Below are positions 1-6,733 of a DNA stretch of 64,000 bases, one piece after another; position 1 is the first letter of the stretch; every line of letters begins with the position of its first letter. Under the pieces are notes generated by a model. It was not told where the DNA came from. It saw nothing but the letters and a program-made list of their open reading frames with translations, and made no database searches. A program made the position numbers and the translations under genes. The stretch comes from Pseudomonas sp. ML2-2023-3. GTDB taxonomy: Bacteria; Pseudomonadota; Gammaproteobacteria; Pseudomonadales; Pseudomonadaceae. The stretch spans positions 2,762,501-2,826,500 of the forward strand of contig NZ_CP146343.1 of the NCBI RefSeq assembly GCF_037055275.1. Direction: 5' to 3'.

Positions 1-1053
1 GTGCGTAGAGTTCTGATTCCCAAACCCGACGGAGGCGAGCGCAAGCTGGGCATCCCAACGGTGACGGACAGATTGATTCAACAGGCGCTATTACAAGTTT
101 TGCAGCCTCTGTTGGACCCGGTATTCAGTGATCATAGCTATGGTTTTCGTCCCGGTCGCAGCGCTCATCAAGCGGTATTGGCAGCGCAGCAATATATTGA
201 TTCGGGGCGGGACACTGTGGTGGACGTTGATCTGGAGCAGTTCTTTGATCGCGTTGATCATGACCTGTTGATCGCTCGACTGAGCAGAAGGGTAACCGAC
301 CGAGGCGTTCTGCGTCTGGTCCGGGCCTACCTGAACAGCGGGACGTTGATCGACGGCATAGTGGTAGCCAGTAAACGAGGGACGCCGCAAGGCGGCCCAC
401 TCTCACCATTACTGGCCAATGTATTGCTGGACGAGGTGGACAAGGAGCTGGAGCGACGAGGCCATTGCTTCGTCAGGTACGCGGACGATGCGAACGTTTA
501 CGTACGCAGCCTGAAGGCCGGTCAACGGGTAATGGCAGTGCTCCGTCGCCTTTATGATCGACTTAGACTGCAAGTGAACGAGAGCAAGAGTGCGATTGCC
601 AGTGCGTTTGGCCGCAAGTTTCTGGGCTACGGCTTTTGGCTGTCTGCTCAAGGCGAGGTCAAACGCTGGGTGGCAAGCAAAGCGCTACAGGCGTTCAAAA
701 GCCGCATCCGTCAGCTGACTTCTCGTAATGGAGGACGAAGCATGTCGCAGGTGGTGGAAGGTCTGAGACTGTACCTGCTGGGTTGGAAAGCGTACTTCGG
801 TTTATCGCAAACGCCTCGCCTCTGGCACCGGTTCGATGAATGGATCCGCCGACGACTCAGGGCTATCCAGCTCAAACAATGGAGAACCGGAAGGAGGACG
901 TACCGTGAGCTACGCAAACTTGGAGCAGGACCTGACTTGGCAGCGGCGATAGCCAGCAACAGCCACAGGTTCTGGCACAACAGTGTCGGTCTGATCCATG
1001 GAGTGCTTACGGTGGCGTGGTCCGACCGGTTGGGTCTACCTCGACTCTGCTGA
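1..1053 (+). CDS. ltrA: Group II intron reverse transcriptase/maturase (5' truncated by the window)
   Basis: This intron-encoded protein splices and mobilises its own RNA by target-primed reverse transcription. The visible 350 residues begin inside the finger region with IPKPDGGERKLGIPT, so roughly 60-80 N-terminal residues of a full LtrA-type protein are missing and the GTG at base 1 is probably an internal valine. RT blocks follow in order: FRPGRSAHQA (about 49-58), GTPQGGPLSPLLAN (127-140) and the catalytic YADD (160-163). A maturase (X) domain spans about 230-310. No HNH endonuclease follows it, as the protein ends in GLPRLC, so mobility would depend on endonuclease-independent priming, as in other En-minus introns. 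The catalytic motif is intact. Whether the element is active depends on the part outside the window. Confidence 0.9.
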   Translation: MRRVLIPKPDGGERKLGIPTVTDRLIQQALLQVLQPLLDPVFSDHSYGFRPGRSAHQAVLAAQQYIDSGRDTVVDVDLEQFFDRVDHDLLIARLSRRVTDRGVLRLVRAYLNSGTLIDGIVVASKRGTPQGGPLSPLLANVLLDEVDKELERRGHCFVRYADDANVYVRSLKAGQRVMAVLRRLYDRLRLQVNESKSAIASAFGRKFLGYGFWLSAQGEVKRWVASKALQAFKSRIRQLTSRNGGRSMSQVVEGLRLYLLGWKAYFGLSQTPRLWHRFDEWIRRRLRAIQLKQWRTGRRTYRELRKLGAGPDLAAAIASNSHRFWHNSVGLIHGVLTVAWSDRLGLPRLC

Positions 1054-1065
1054 CCTCAACTTCTC

Positions 1066-1140
1066 GAACCGCCCGGTGCGGACCCGCATGCCGGGTGGTG
1101 TGGCAGGGGCGCGGCCAGATGGCCGTCCCCTATGCCGATT
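1066..1140 (+). ncRNA. Group II intron domains V and VI
   Basis: Domain V is visible as a hairpin at 1068-1099. ACCGCCCGG pairs with CCGGGTGGT (one G-U pair), then TGCG pairs with CGCA around a GACC loop, with a two-base TG bulge on the 3' side. Domain VI follows at 1106-1130, with GGGGC and GCGGCC pairing to GGCCGT and CCCC. The branch-point adenosine is expected in the short run just after it. This is the catalytic core plus branch domain, and it begins 15 bases after the maturase stop codon, as is usual. Confidence 0.75.
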
Positions 1141-1553
1141 TGTCAAACAGCCACAAAAGGAACCAAAAAGGCCTTGCCCTGGCGTACGGCCCTCGCTGCG
1201 CTCAGGTTCCCTCGTTCCGGCCCCGCTCCGTGGGCCCGCCGTGACGGGCCATCCATGGCCCAACACGGCTCTCCCGGCATCCATGCCGGTCGACCCACTA
1301 CGCAGCACCTCCTCTCGGCCTCCCGAGGGGCGGGTAGATCAAAATCCCGCCGAGGCGGCCGACCTGTTTGGTGCGCATCTACTGCGCCATCTTGTGTAGC
1401 CGCTCAGGAGCGTAGCGAGGCTGCGACGGGTTGCGCAGAACCCTTCTCCTTGACCAAAAGCGAAGGCCCTGCGGCAGCGGTTACAGGTTTGGTGATGACT
1501 GATCCCAATCACCCGGTTGAGGGCAACTGTTTGGGTGTGCTCGGCAGTTTCTG
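1141..1553. other. Gene-free spacer with dispersed-repeat character
   Basis: No convincing gene is present; the open frames here lack ribosome sites and family resemblance. The stretch 1150-1390 is GC-rich, has several short palindromes (for example ggcccgccgtgacgggcc and cggcatccatgccg) and resembles a dispersed intergenic repeat of pseudomonads. A second segment at 1397-1430 (gccgctcaggagcgtagcgaggctgc) closely matches the arm of the palindrome at 59363-59516. The final 100 bases before the insertion sequence show nothing recognisable. Confidence 0.4.
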
Positions 1554-1557
1554 TTAG

Positions 1558-2750
1558 GGAAACTCTGAAAAAGACTTCCATCTCTGGTGAAATACACGCC
1601 TCACACGAACTGAACGGCTGAGCCCCGATGAAACAGATGTCCTTCGCCGATGCCGAGTACGCCGGCAAACGTAAGCAGACCCGCCGCGAGCGTTTCCTGA
1701 TCGAGATGGATCAGGTCGTGCCCTGGAAGGGTTTGATTGCCTTGATCGAGCCGCATTATCCGAAGGGCGACGGTGGTCGTCCGGCGTATCCGTTGATGGC
1801 CATGCTGCGGGTTCATCTGATGCAGAACTGGTTCGGCTACAGCGATCCGGCGATGGAAGAAGCACTTTACGAGACGACGATTTTGCGCCAGTTTTCGGGG
1901 CTGCATCTGGATCGGATTCCTGACGAAACCACGATCCTTAACTTCCGACGTCTGTTGGAAAAACATGAGCTGGCCGGCGGGATTTTGCAGGTCATCAACG
2001 GCTATCTGGGCGACCGTGGTTTGATGCTGCGCCAAGGTACGGTGGTCGATGCGACGATCATTCATGCGCCAAGTTCGACCAAGAACAAGGACGGTAAGCG
2101 CGATCCCGAAATGCACCAGACGAAGAAAGGAAATCAGTATTTCTTCGGGATGAAAGCGCATATCGGCGTTGATGCCGAATCCGGCTTAGTGCATAGCCTG
2201 GTGGGCACGGCGGCCAATGTGGCGGACGTGACGCAGGTCGATCAGTTGCTGCATGGCGAGGAGTCTTACGTGTCTGGCGATGCCGGTTACACCGGCGTGG
2301 ACAAGCGTCCTGAGCATCAGAATCGCAAGATGATCTGGTCGATTGCGGCGCGGCCCAGCAGCTACAAAAAGCACGGAAAACAGAGTTTGATCGGTAGTCT
2401 GCGGCGCAAGATCGAATACGCCAAGGCCCAAGTACGCGCCAAGGTTGAACATCCGTTTCGGGTCATCAAGCGTCAGTTTGGCTATACGAAAGTGCGCTTT
2501 CGCGGCCTGATGAAAAACACCGCGCAACAGGCCACGCTATTTGCCCTGTCGAACCTGTGGATGATGCGAAAACGGCTGCTGGCTGCGGGAGAGGTGCGCC
2601 TGTAATGCGGGAAAAGCGCCTTGAAAAGGCGTTGTTCAAGGGTGAAACGATGAGTTAAGAACAGGAAAGGTCTGATTTCTGACCAAGCCAGCGTTTTTTG
2701 AACCTCAACCAAGGAGGGCATCAAAAATCGCTGACTACTTCAGACCTTCC
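1558..2750 (+). mobile_element. IS5-family insertion sequence, copy A (1193 bp)
   Basis: This is a complete insertion sequence with one transposase gene. The terminal repeats are imperfect: the left end reads GGAAACTCTGAA and the right end, on the other strand, GGAAGGTCTGAA. It is flanked on both sides by TTAG (1554-1557 and 2751-2754), the 4-bp YTAR-type target duplication used by the IS5 group. It appears base-for-base identical to copy B at an exact offset of 1197 bp. Confidence 0.92.
1628..2605 (+). CDS. IS5-family transposase (copy A)
   Basis: This DDE transposase of 325 aa is the usual length for the IS5 group. The catalytic residues are visible: D141 in VVDATII, D218 in GDAGYTG and E274 in the signature R-(3)-E-(6)-K (R270, E274, K281). 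The N-terminal region (residues 1-90) carries the IS5-type pre-domain with GGRPAYPLMAMLR. The start ATG lies 70 bases inside the left end with only a weak ribosome site, as is common for transposases. The protein is identical to the copy starting at 2825, and the frame is intact, so the element could be active. Confidence 0.95.
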   Translation: MKQMSFADAEYAGKRKQTRRERFLIEMDQVVPWKGLIALIEPHYPKGDGGRPAYPLMAMLRVHLMQNWFGYSDPAMEEALYETTILRQFSGLHLDRIPDETTILNFRRLLEKHELAGGILQVINGYLGDRGLMLRQGTVVDATIIHAPSSTKNKDGKRDPEMHQTKKGNQYFFGMKAHIGVDAESGLVHSLVGTAANVADVTQVDQLLHGEESYVSGDAGYTGVDKRPEHQNRKMIWSIAARPSSYKKHGKQSLIGSLRRKIEYAKAQVRAKVEHPFRVIKRQFGYTKVRFRGLMKNTAQQATLFALSNLWMMRKRLLAAGEVRL

Positions 2751-2754
2751 TTAG
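2751..2754. repeat. TTAG spacer shared between two tandem IS copies
   Basis: The same TTAG tetranucleotide occurs immediately left of copy A (1554-1557), between the copies (2751-2754) and immediately right of copy B (3948-3951). The tandem is therefore TTAG-IS-TTAG-IS-TTAG. This is what results if a second IS inserts at the TTAG duplication left by the first, or if a dimer forms by recombination. Confidence 0.9.
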
Positions 2755-3947
2755 GGAAACTCTGAAAAAGACTTCCATCTCTGGTGAAATACACGCCTCA
2801 CACGAACTGAACGGCTGAGCCCCGATGAAACAGATGTCCTTCGCCGATGCCGAGTACGCCGGCAAACGTAAGCAGACCCGCCGCGAGCGTTTCCTGATCG
2901 AGATGGATCAGGTCGTGCCCTGGAAGGGTTTGATTGCCTTGATCGAGCCGCATTATCCGAAGGGCGACGGTGGTCGTCCGGCGTATCCGTTGATGGCCAT
3001 GCTGCGGGTTCATCTGATGCAGAACTGGTTCGGCTACAGCGATCCGGCGATGGAAGAAGCACTTTACGAGACGACGATTTTGCGCCAGTTTTCGGGGCTG
3101 CATCTGGATCGGATTCCTGACGAAACCACGATCCTTAACTTCCGACGTCTGTTGGAAAAACATGAGCTGGCCGGCGGGATTTTGCAGGTCATCAACGGCT
3201 ATCTGGGCGACCGTGGTTTGATGCTGCGCCAAGGTACGGTGGTCGATGCGACGATCATTCATGCGCCAAGTTCGACCAAGAACAAGGACGGTAAGCGCGA
3301 TCCCGAAATGCACCAGACGAAGAAAGGAAATCAGTATTTCTTCGGGATGAAAGCGCATATCGGCGTTGATGCCGAATCCGGCTTAGTGCATAGCCTGGTG
3401 GGCACGGCGGCCAATGTGGCGGACGTGACGCAGGTCGATCAGTTGCTGCATGGCGAGGAGTCTTACGTGTCTGGCGATGCCGGTTACACCGGCGTGGACA
3501 AGCGTCCTGAGCATCAGAATCGCAAGATGATCTGGTCGATTGCGGCGCGGCCCAGCAGCTACAAAAAGCACGGAAAACAGAGTTTGATCGGTAGTCTGCG
3601 GCGCAAGATCGAATACGCCAAGGCCCAAGTACGCGCCAAGGTTGAACATCCGTTTCGGGTCATCAAGCGTCAGTTTGGCTATACGAAAGTGCGCTTTCGC
3701 GGCCTGATGAAAAACACCGCGCAACAGGCCACGCTATTTGCCCTGTCGAACCTGTGGATGATGCGAAAACGGCTGCTGGCTGCGGGAGAGGTGCGCCTGT
3801 AATGCGGGAAAAGCGCCTTGAAAAGGCGTTGTTCAAGGGTGAAACGATGAGTTAAGAACAGGAAAGGTCTGATTTCTGACCAAGCCAGCGTTTTTTGAAC
3901 CTCAACCAAGGAGGGCATCAAAAATCGCTGACTACTTCAGACCTTCC
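2755..3947 (+). mobile_element. IS5-family insertion sequence, copy B (1193 bp)
   Basis: This is the second complete copy, in the same orientation, with the same ends (GGAAACTCTGAA left; cttcagaccttcc right) and the same length as copy A. It ends in TTAG at 3948-3951, after which the AT-rich gene cluster begins. I saw no base difference between the copies, so the duplication is probably very recent. Confidence 0.92.
2825..3802 (+). CDS. IS5-family transposase (copy B)
   Basis: This 325-aa DDE transposase is identical to the one encoded in copy A, with D141, D218 and E274 conserved. Having two intact copies side by side means either could supply transposase, and the inner and outer ends together could act as a composite unit. 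The 3' end lies 145 bases before the right terminal repeat. Confidence 0.95.
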   Translation: MKQMSFADAEYAGKRKQTRRERFLIEMDQVVPWKGLIALIEPHYPKGDGGRPAYPLMAMLRVHLMQNWFGYSDPAMEEALYETTILRQFSGLHLDRIPDETTILNFRRLLEKHELAGGILQVINGYLGDRGLMLRQGTVVDATIIHAPSSTKNKDGKRDPEMHQTKKGNQYFFGMKAHIGVDAESGLVHSLVGTAANVADVTQVDQLLHGEESYVSGDAGYTGVDKRPEHQNRKMIWSIAARPSSYKKHGKQSLIGSLRRKIEYAKAQVRAKVEHPFRVIKRQFGYTKVRFRGLMKNTAQQATLFALSNLWMMRKRLLAAGEVRL

Positions 3948-3951
3948 TTAG

Positions 3952-4258
3952 AGGCGACTCAGTGATAGGAGGCGATTTATGCCCAACACTCTATTAATAC
4001 TTTGATTGCTGATGAATAAGTTTTACGGATTGTTTCCTGTGTTTAAAATTAAACTAAATGTTCTTGATTAAATATTTCGTCTGAACAGTGATTTAAGTGT
4101 GTCTTAAGGCTAGGTGTGTAGTCTGGTGTAGGGCGTTTCTATATATTTATTATTGTATTAATTATTGTGCTGGGGTAGGTTTTGGTGCGCTGATTGTAAT
4201 GATTGGTTGTGGTTTGAATGTTCTATATCGATCTTCTGCTAGGTGCTCGGAGGTTGAA
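3952..4258. other. AT-rich leader region of the biosynthetic cluster
   Basis: This is the 307-bp stretch between the insertion sequences and the PLP-enzyme gene. It is strikingly AT-rich against the GC-rich genome, with runs such as ttaaaattaaactaaat and tatatatttattattgt, and it probably holds the cluster promoter. I could not assign -35/-10 boxes with confidence. It contains one very good ribosome site followed by an 8-codon frame (see the entry at 3979). An in-frame upstream extension of the PLP enzyme from 4097 is rejected because it has no ribosome site and no family resemblance. Confidence 0.5.
3979..4005 (+). other. Candidate leader peptide (8 codons)
   Basis: A consensus AGGAGG (3967-3972) lies 6 bases before an ATG that opens the frame MPNTLLIL followed by TGA. 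Three of the eight codons are leucine, spelled CTA, TTA and CTT, with an adjacent ATA isoleucine; all are rare in Pseudomonas. This could be a short regulatory leader, or simply the start of a gene broken when the island rearranged. No attenuator hairpin was identified downstream. Confidence 0.2.
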
Positions 4259-5209
4259 ATGAATTTGGCCAGTATCGGTAATACACCGCTGGTGGAGCTA
4301 ACGAAGCTTGCCTTAAACGGAGGTCGCTTGTTTGCCAAGTGTGAACATATGAATCCCTCAGGTAGTCATAAGGACAGGACGTACTTAAATATTGTCACGG
4401 TGTTGGAAGGTGAAGGGGCTATTCATAAAGGTATGACCCTTGTTGATTGCTCCACTGGGAACGGTGGTGCCGCACTTGCCTGGATAGGTAGGGAGAAAGG
4501 GTATAAGGTTAAAATATTCATGCCTGAAGGGATGACGCAGGAGCGTAAGGATCAAATACATGCTTATGGCGCAAGCTTTATTGAAACGCCGAAAGAAACT
4601 TTTTTAATCGGAGCTGCCGATGCTGCTCGGGAGTATGTCCAGCGTCATTCTGACGGGCATATGTTCTTTCTAGATCAATCCAGTACGTTGCTAAACAAAT
4701 TTGCTTGGCATGCCTGTGGTGAAGAAATTGTCAGTGCCTTGAATAGAGTCTCTATGACGCCCGATTATTTTATTTGTTCAATCGGCACGGGCGGGACGTT
4801 TTGTGGTATTGCTGAGGTGTTGAAGCGGGATTACCCAATGATCAAGACTGTCGGCATTGAGGTTGACAGTTCTGCACCGTTGTATTCCGCCAGGCGAGGG
4901 TTGGAATTCGAGCACTGTCCTCATAATTTAATGGGGTTGGGTGCAGGGGAGGTGTCCATCAATACGGTGACTGAATTAATTGATGATGTAGTGGTAGTTG
5001 CAGGCGATGCTGCTTGGGATAGGATGAAAGCGTTTGTAGTCGAAGATGAGTTTGATATTGGTCCCACCTGTGGAGCCAATCTGATAGTGTGCGAGCATCT
5101 TGCGCAATTAAATCAGGGTAAAAACATAGTTACTGTTTTTTTTGATAATGCCTGGAAGTACAAAAGTCGTTGGGGTGGAGTGTATCCTGAGTACGTGGAG
5201 ATAAAATGA
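4259..5209 (+). CDS. Cysteine-synthase-like PLP-dependent beta-replacement enzyme
   Basis: This is a fold-type II PLP enzyme of the cysteine synthase/cystathionine beta-synthase family (316 aa, a normal length). Visible hallmarks are the Schiff-base lysine K38 in NPSGSHKDR, a substrate loop STGNGG (65-70; TSGNTG in ordinary CysK) and the phosphate-binding GTGGT (176-180). A GPTCGAN loop (268-274) stands where housekeeping enzymes have SSGAA. These deviations suggest a substrate other than O-acetylserine plus sulfide, for example making a beta-substituted alanine or 2,3-diaminopropionate-type product as SbnA-like enzymes do; that is inference. The start at 4259 is chosen for the GGAGG six bases upstream. 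The stop overlaps the next start (ATGA). The gene is AT-rich compared with the flanking chromosome. Confidence 0.8.
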   Translation: MNLASIGNTPLVELTKLALNGGRLFAKCEHMNPSGSHKDRTYLNIVTVLEGEGAIHKGMTLVDCSTGNGGAALAWIGREKGYKVKIFMPEGMTQERKDQIHAYGASFIETPKETFLIGAADAAREYVQRHSDGHMFFLDQSSTLLNKFAWHACGEEIVSALNRVSMTPDYFICSIGTGGTFCGIAEVLKRDYPMIKTVGIEVDSSAPLYSARRGLEFEHCPHNLMGLGAGEVSINTVTELIDDVVVVAGDAAWDRMKAFVVEDEFDIGPTCGANLIVCEHLAQLNQGKNIVTVFFDNAWKYKSRWGGVYPEYVEIK

Positions 5210-5772
5210 TGCTCCTTAAAGAAGTATACGAAAACGCCAAAGTTGTGAGTGCGAAGGGTATTTTGATAACGGTAAATGAATTCACGGATCAATTGCCCGC
5301 CTTGCGTCCAAAGGTACTTTTGGACGTTGCTCATGCTGTGATAAGGCTGATGGATCTGAGTGTCGATAAAATCGTAACGGAAGAGGACAAAGGTGCTCCG
5401 CTGGCAACGGCGATATCCATTTTGACGGGTATTCCCTTGGCAATGGCGCGATGGTACTCATACAGCCTTGACGAAGTGAATGATGTCTGTGTGGATATTC
5501 GCTCCGAATATTATGAAGGAAAACTCTATCTCAATGGTATTGAGCCTGGCGATAAGGTAGCTATTGTTGATGATACGCTAAGTACGGGTGGTGCCGTCAT
5601 TTCACTGGTAAATGCTGTAAGGAAAAGTGGTGCTGAAGTTGTTGACGTAGTTTGTGCGGTGGAAAAGGTTCAAAATATGGGGTGTCGTCATGTGCTCGAT
5701 AAGACCGGTATTACAGTTAAAACACTGATGAAGATCACATTGATGGAAAATCGAGTCAATGTGTTGGGTTGA
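5206..5772 (+). CDS. Type I phosphoribosyltransferase family protein
   Basis: This 188-aa protein carries the PRPP-binding signature VAIVDDTLSTGGA (118-130), where the two acidic residues bind the ribose hydroxyls of PRPP. The upstream segment (TEEDKGAPLATAISILTGIP, 58-77) resembles the core of purine phosphoribosyltransferases such as adenine or hypoxanthine types. The base or nucleophile is unknown. The first ATG overlaps the preceding stop (ATGA), indicating translational coupling with the PLP enzyme; GGAG lies 5 bases before it. Such an enzyme beside a beta-replacement enzyme and an ATP-grasp ligase is not a standard housekeeping arrangement. It could activate a heterocycle, add a ribosyl phosphate to the product, or salvage a by-product. 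Confidence 0.75.
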   Translation: MMLLKEVYENAKVVSAKGILITVNEFTDQLPALRPKVLLDVAHAVIRLMDLSVDKIVTEEDKGAPLATAISILTGIPLAMARWYSYSLDEVNDVCVDIRSEYYEGKLYLNGIEPGDKVAIVDDTLSTGGAVISLVNAVRKSGAEVVDVVCAVEKVQNMGCRHVLDKTGITVKTLMKITLMENRVNVLG

Positions 5773-5806
5773 TATCGGTTAACCAGTTATCATAGTGGTA
5801 TTGGTT

Positions 5807-6733
5807 ATGCATCCAATAAAAACAGGTGTGCTGCTCGGGTTGTTATTCTGTTTTATCAGTGCTGCGTTTGATGTGTACGTCGCCTTTGTGACGCAAACTC
5901 TCGATACTCTGGTGGTGATTTTATATTGCTTTGTCTCATCCATGCTGGTGTTTCTTGGGTGTAGCCTGTGGCGGGGCAGGCACTCGTTATTAATCAAGTG
6001 TCAACAGCATTGGCCATTAATCGTAGTGGCAAACATCTCGGTGCTGTTGAATTGGGGAGGCCTGTTTTATGCATTACGCTTTCTGGAGCCGGCAGTCGTT
6101 GGGGTTGCATCAGTGGCGTGTGGGCCGGCATTAACCTTGATTGTTTCTTCATTTATAAAAGGCATGGGCAGGGCTCGTAGTGTAGAAATAATTATCGCCA
6201 TCCTTGTATTGTTGTCGGTCGCTATCATGCTTTTCAACTCATTTCTCGGGGAAAGTGGTATTTCATCCATGTCAGTCGAGCAAAGAGTTATCGGTATTAT
6301 CAGTGTCGTATTGTGTGCATTGGGCACGGTGCTTTATACGATTGTGTCCAAAAAATTATTTAAGCACCATTGGCAGGTTTACGAAATCCTGGCGGTCAGG
6401 AACGTGTTGATAGTTGTGATCTGCAGTCTATTTGTTACGTTAAGTGATGTGTCGTACAGCCTCACCGTAGAGTGGGTGTTGCCTATGTTGGTGCTGGTCG
6501 TTGTCGGTCACCTTTTGCCCATCTATCTGATTCAAAAAACCATCTTTCATCTCAGCGCAATCAATGTGGCGTTTGTGTTGCTGACGTTGCCGGTTTTTAC
6601 CCTGCTGCTTCAATTTATGGATGCGCGCGTTTCATTTTCGATGCCTAGCATTGCAGCGGTTGGGATTATCGTGACGCTCTTGGCTTCGCTGACGCTGTTC
6701 AATCGACAGGCAAACAATCGAGGTCTGAAATGA
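5807..6733 (+). CDS. DMT-superfamily (EamA-type) exporter
   Basis: This is a polytopic inner-membrane protein of 308 aa with about ten hydrophobic segments in two EamA-like halves, the usual build of drug/metabolite exporters. The ATG at 5807 (MHPIKTGVLLGL) is preferred; a GTG at 5795 in the same frame is possible, and neither has a clear ribosome site. The gene begins 34 bases after the phosphoribosyltransferase and its stop overlaps the start of the ATP-grasp gene (ATGA). By context it probably exports the cluster's product or protects the producer. The substrate cannot be read from sequence. Confidence 0.8.
   Translation: MHPIKTGVLLGLLFCFISAAFDVYVAFVTQTLDTLVVILYCFVSSMLVFLGCSLWRGRHSLLIKCQQHWPLIVVANISVLLNWGGLFYALRFLEPAVVGVASVACGPALTLIVSSFIKGMGRARSVEIIIAILVLLSVAIMLFNSFLGESGISSMSVEQRVIGIISVVLCALGTVLYTIVSKKLFKHHWQVYEILAVRNVLIVVICSLFVTLSDVSYSLTVEWVLPMLVLVVVGHLLPIYLIQKTIFHLSAINVAFVLLTLPVFTLLLQFMDARVSFSMPSIAAVGIIVTLLASLTLFNRQANNRGLK

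Larger units (their letters stand above)
1..1140 (+). mobile_element. Group II intron, 3' portion
   Basis: This retroelement comprises a reverse transcriptase/maturase reading frame followed by a recognisable domain V and domain VI. The 5' end (domains I-III, EBS sequences and the start of the protein) lies before the window. The 3' end is placed at about 1139-1140 because the domain VI stem is followed by tatgccgat, which fits the usual -AY intron terminus. The exact last base is inferred. The downstream DNA is gene-free repeat-like sequence, so no disrupted host gene is evident. Confidence 0.8.

Noticed and set aside
1132..1557. Open frames between the intron and the first IS
   Set aside because: They cover repeat-like palindromic DNA, lack ribosome sites, and have biased arginine/serine/proline composition.
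4097..4258. N-terminal extension of the PLP enzyme
   Set aside because: The extension is hydrophobic and cysteine-rich, unlike the family, with no ribosome site; the ATG at 4259 has GGAGG.
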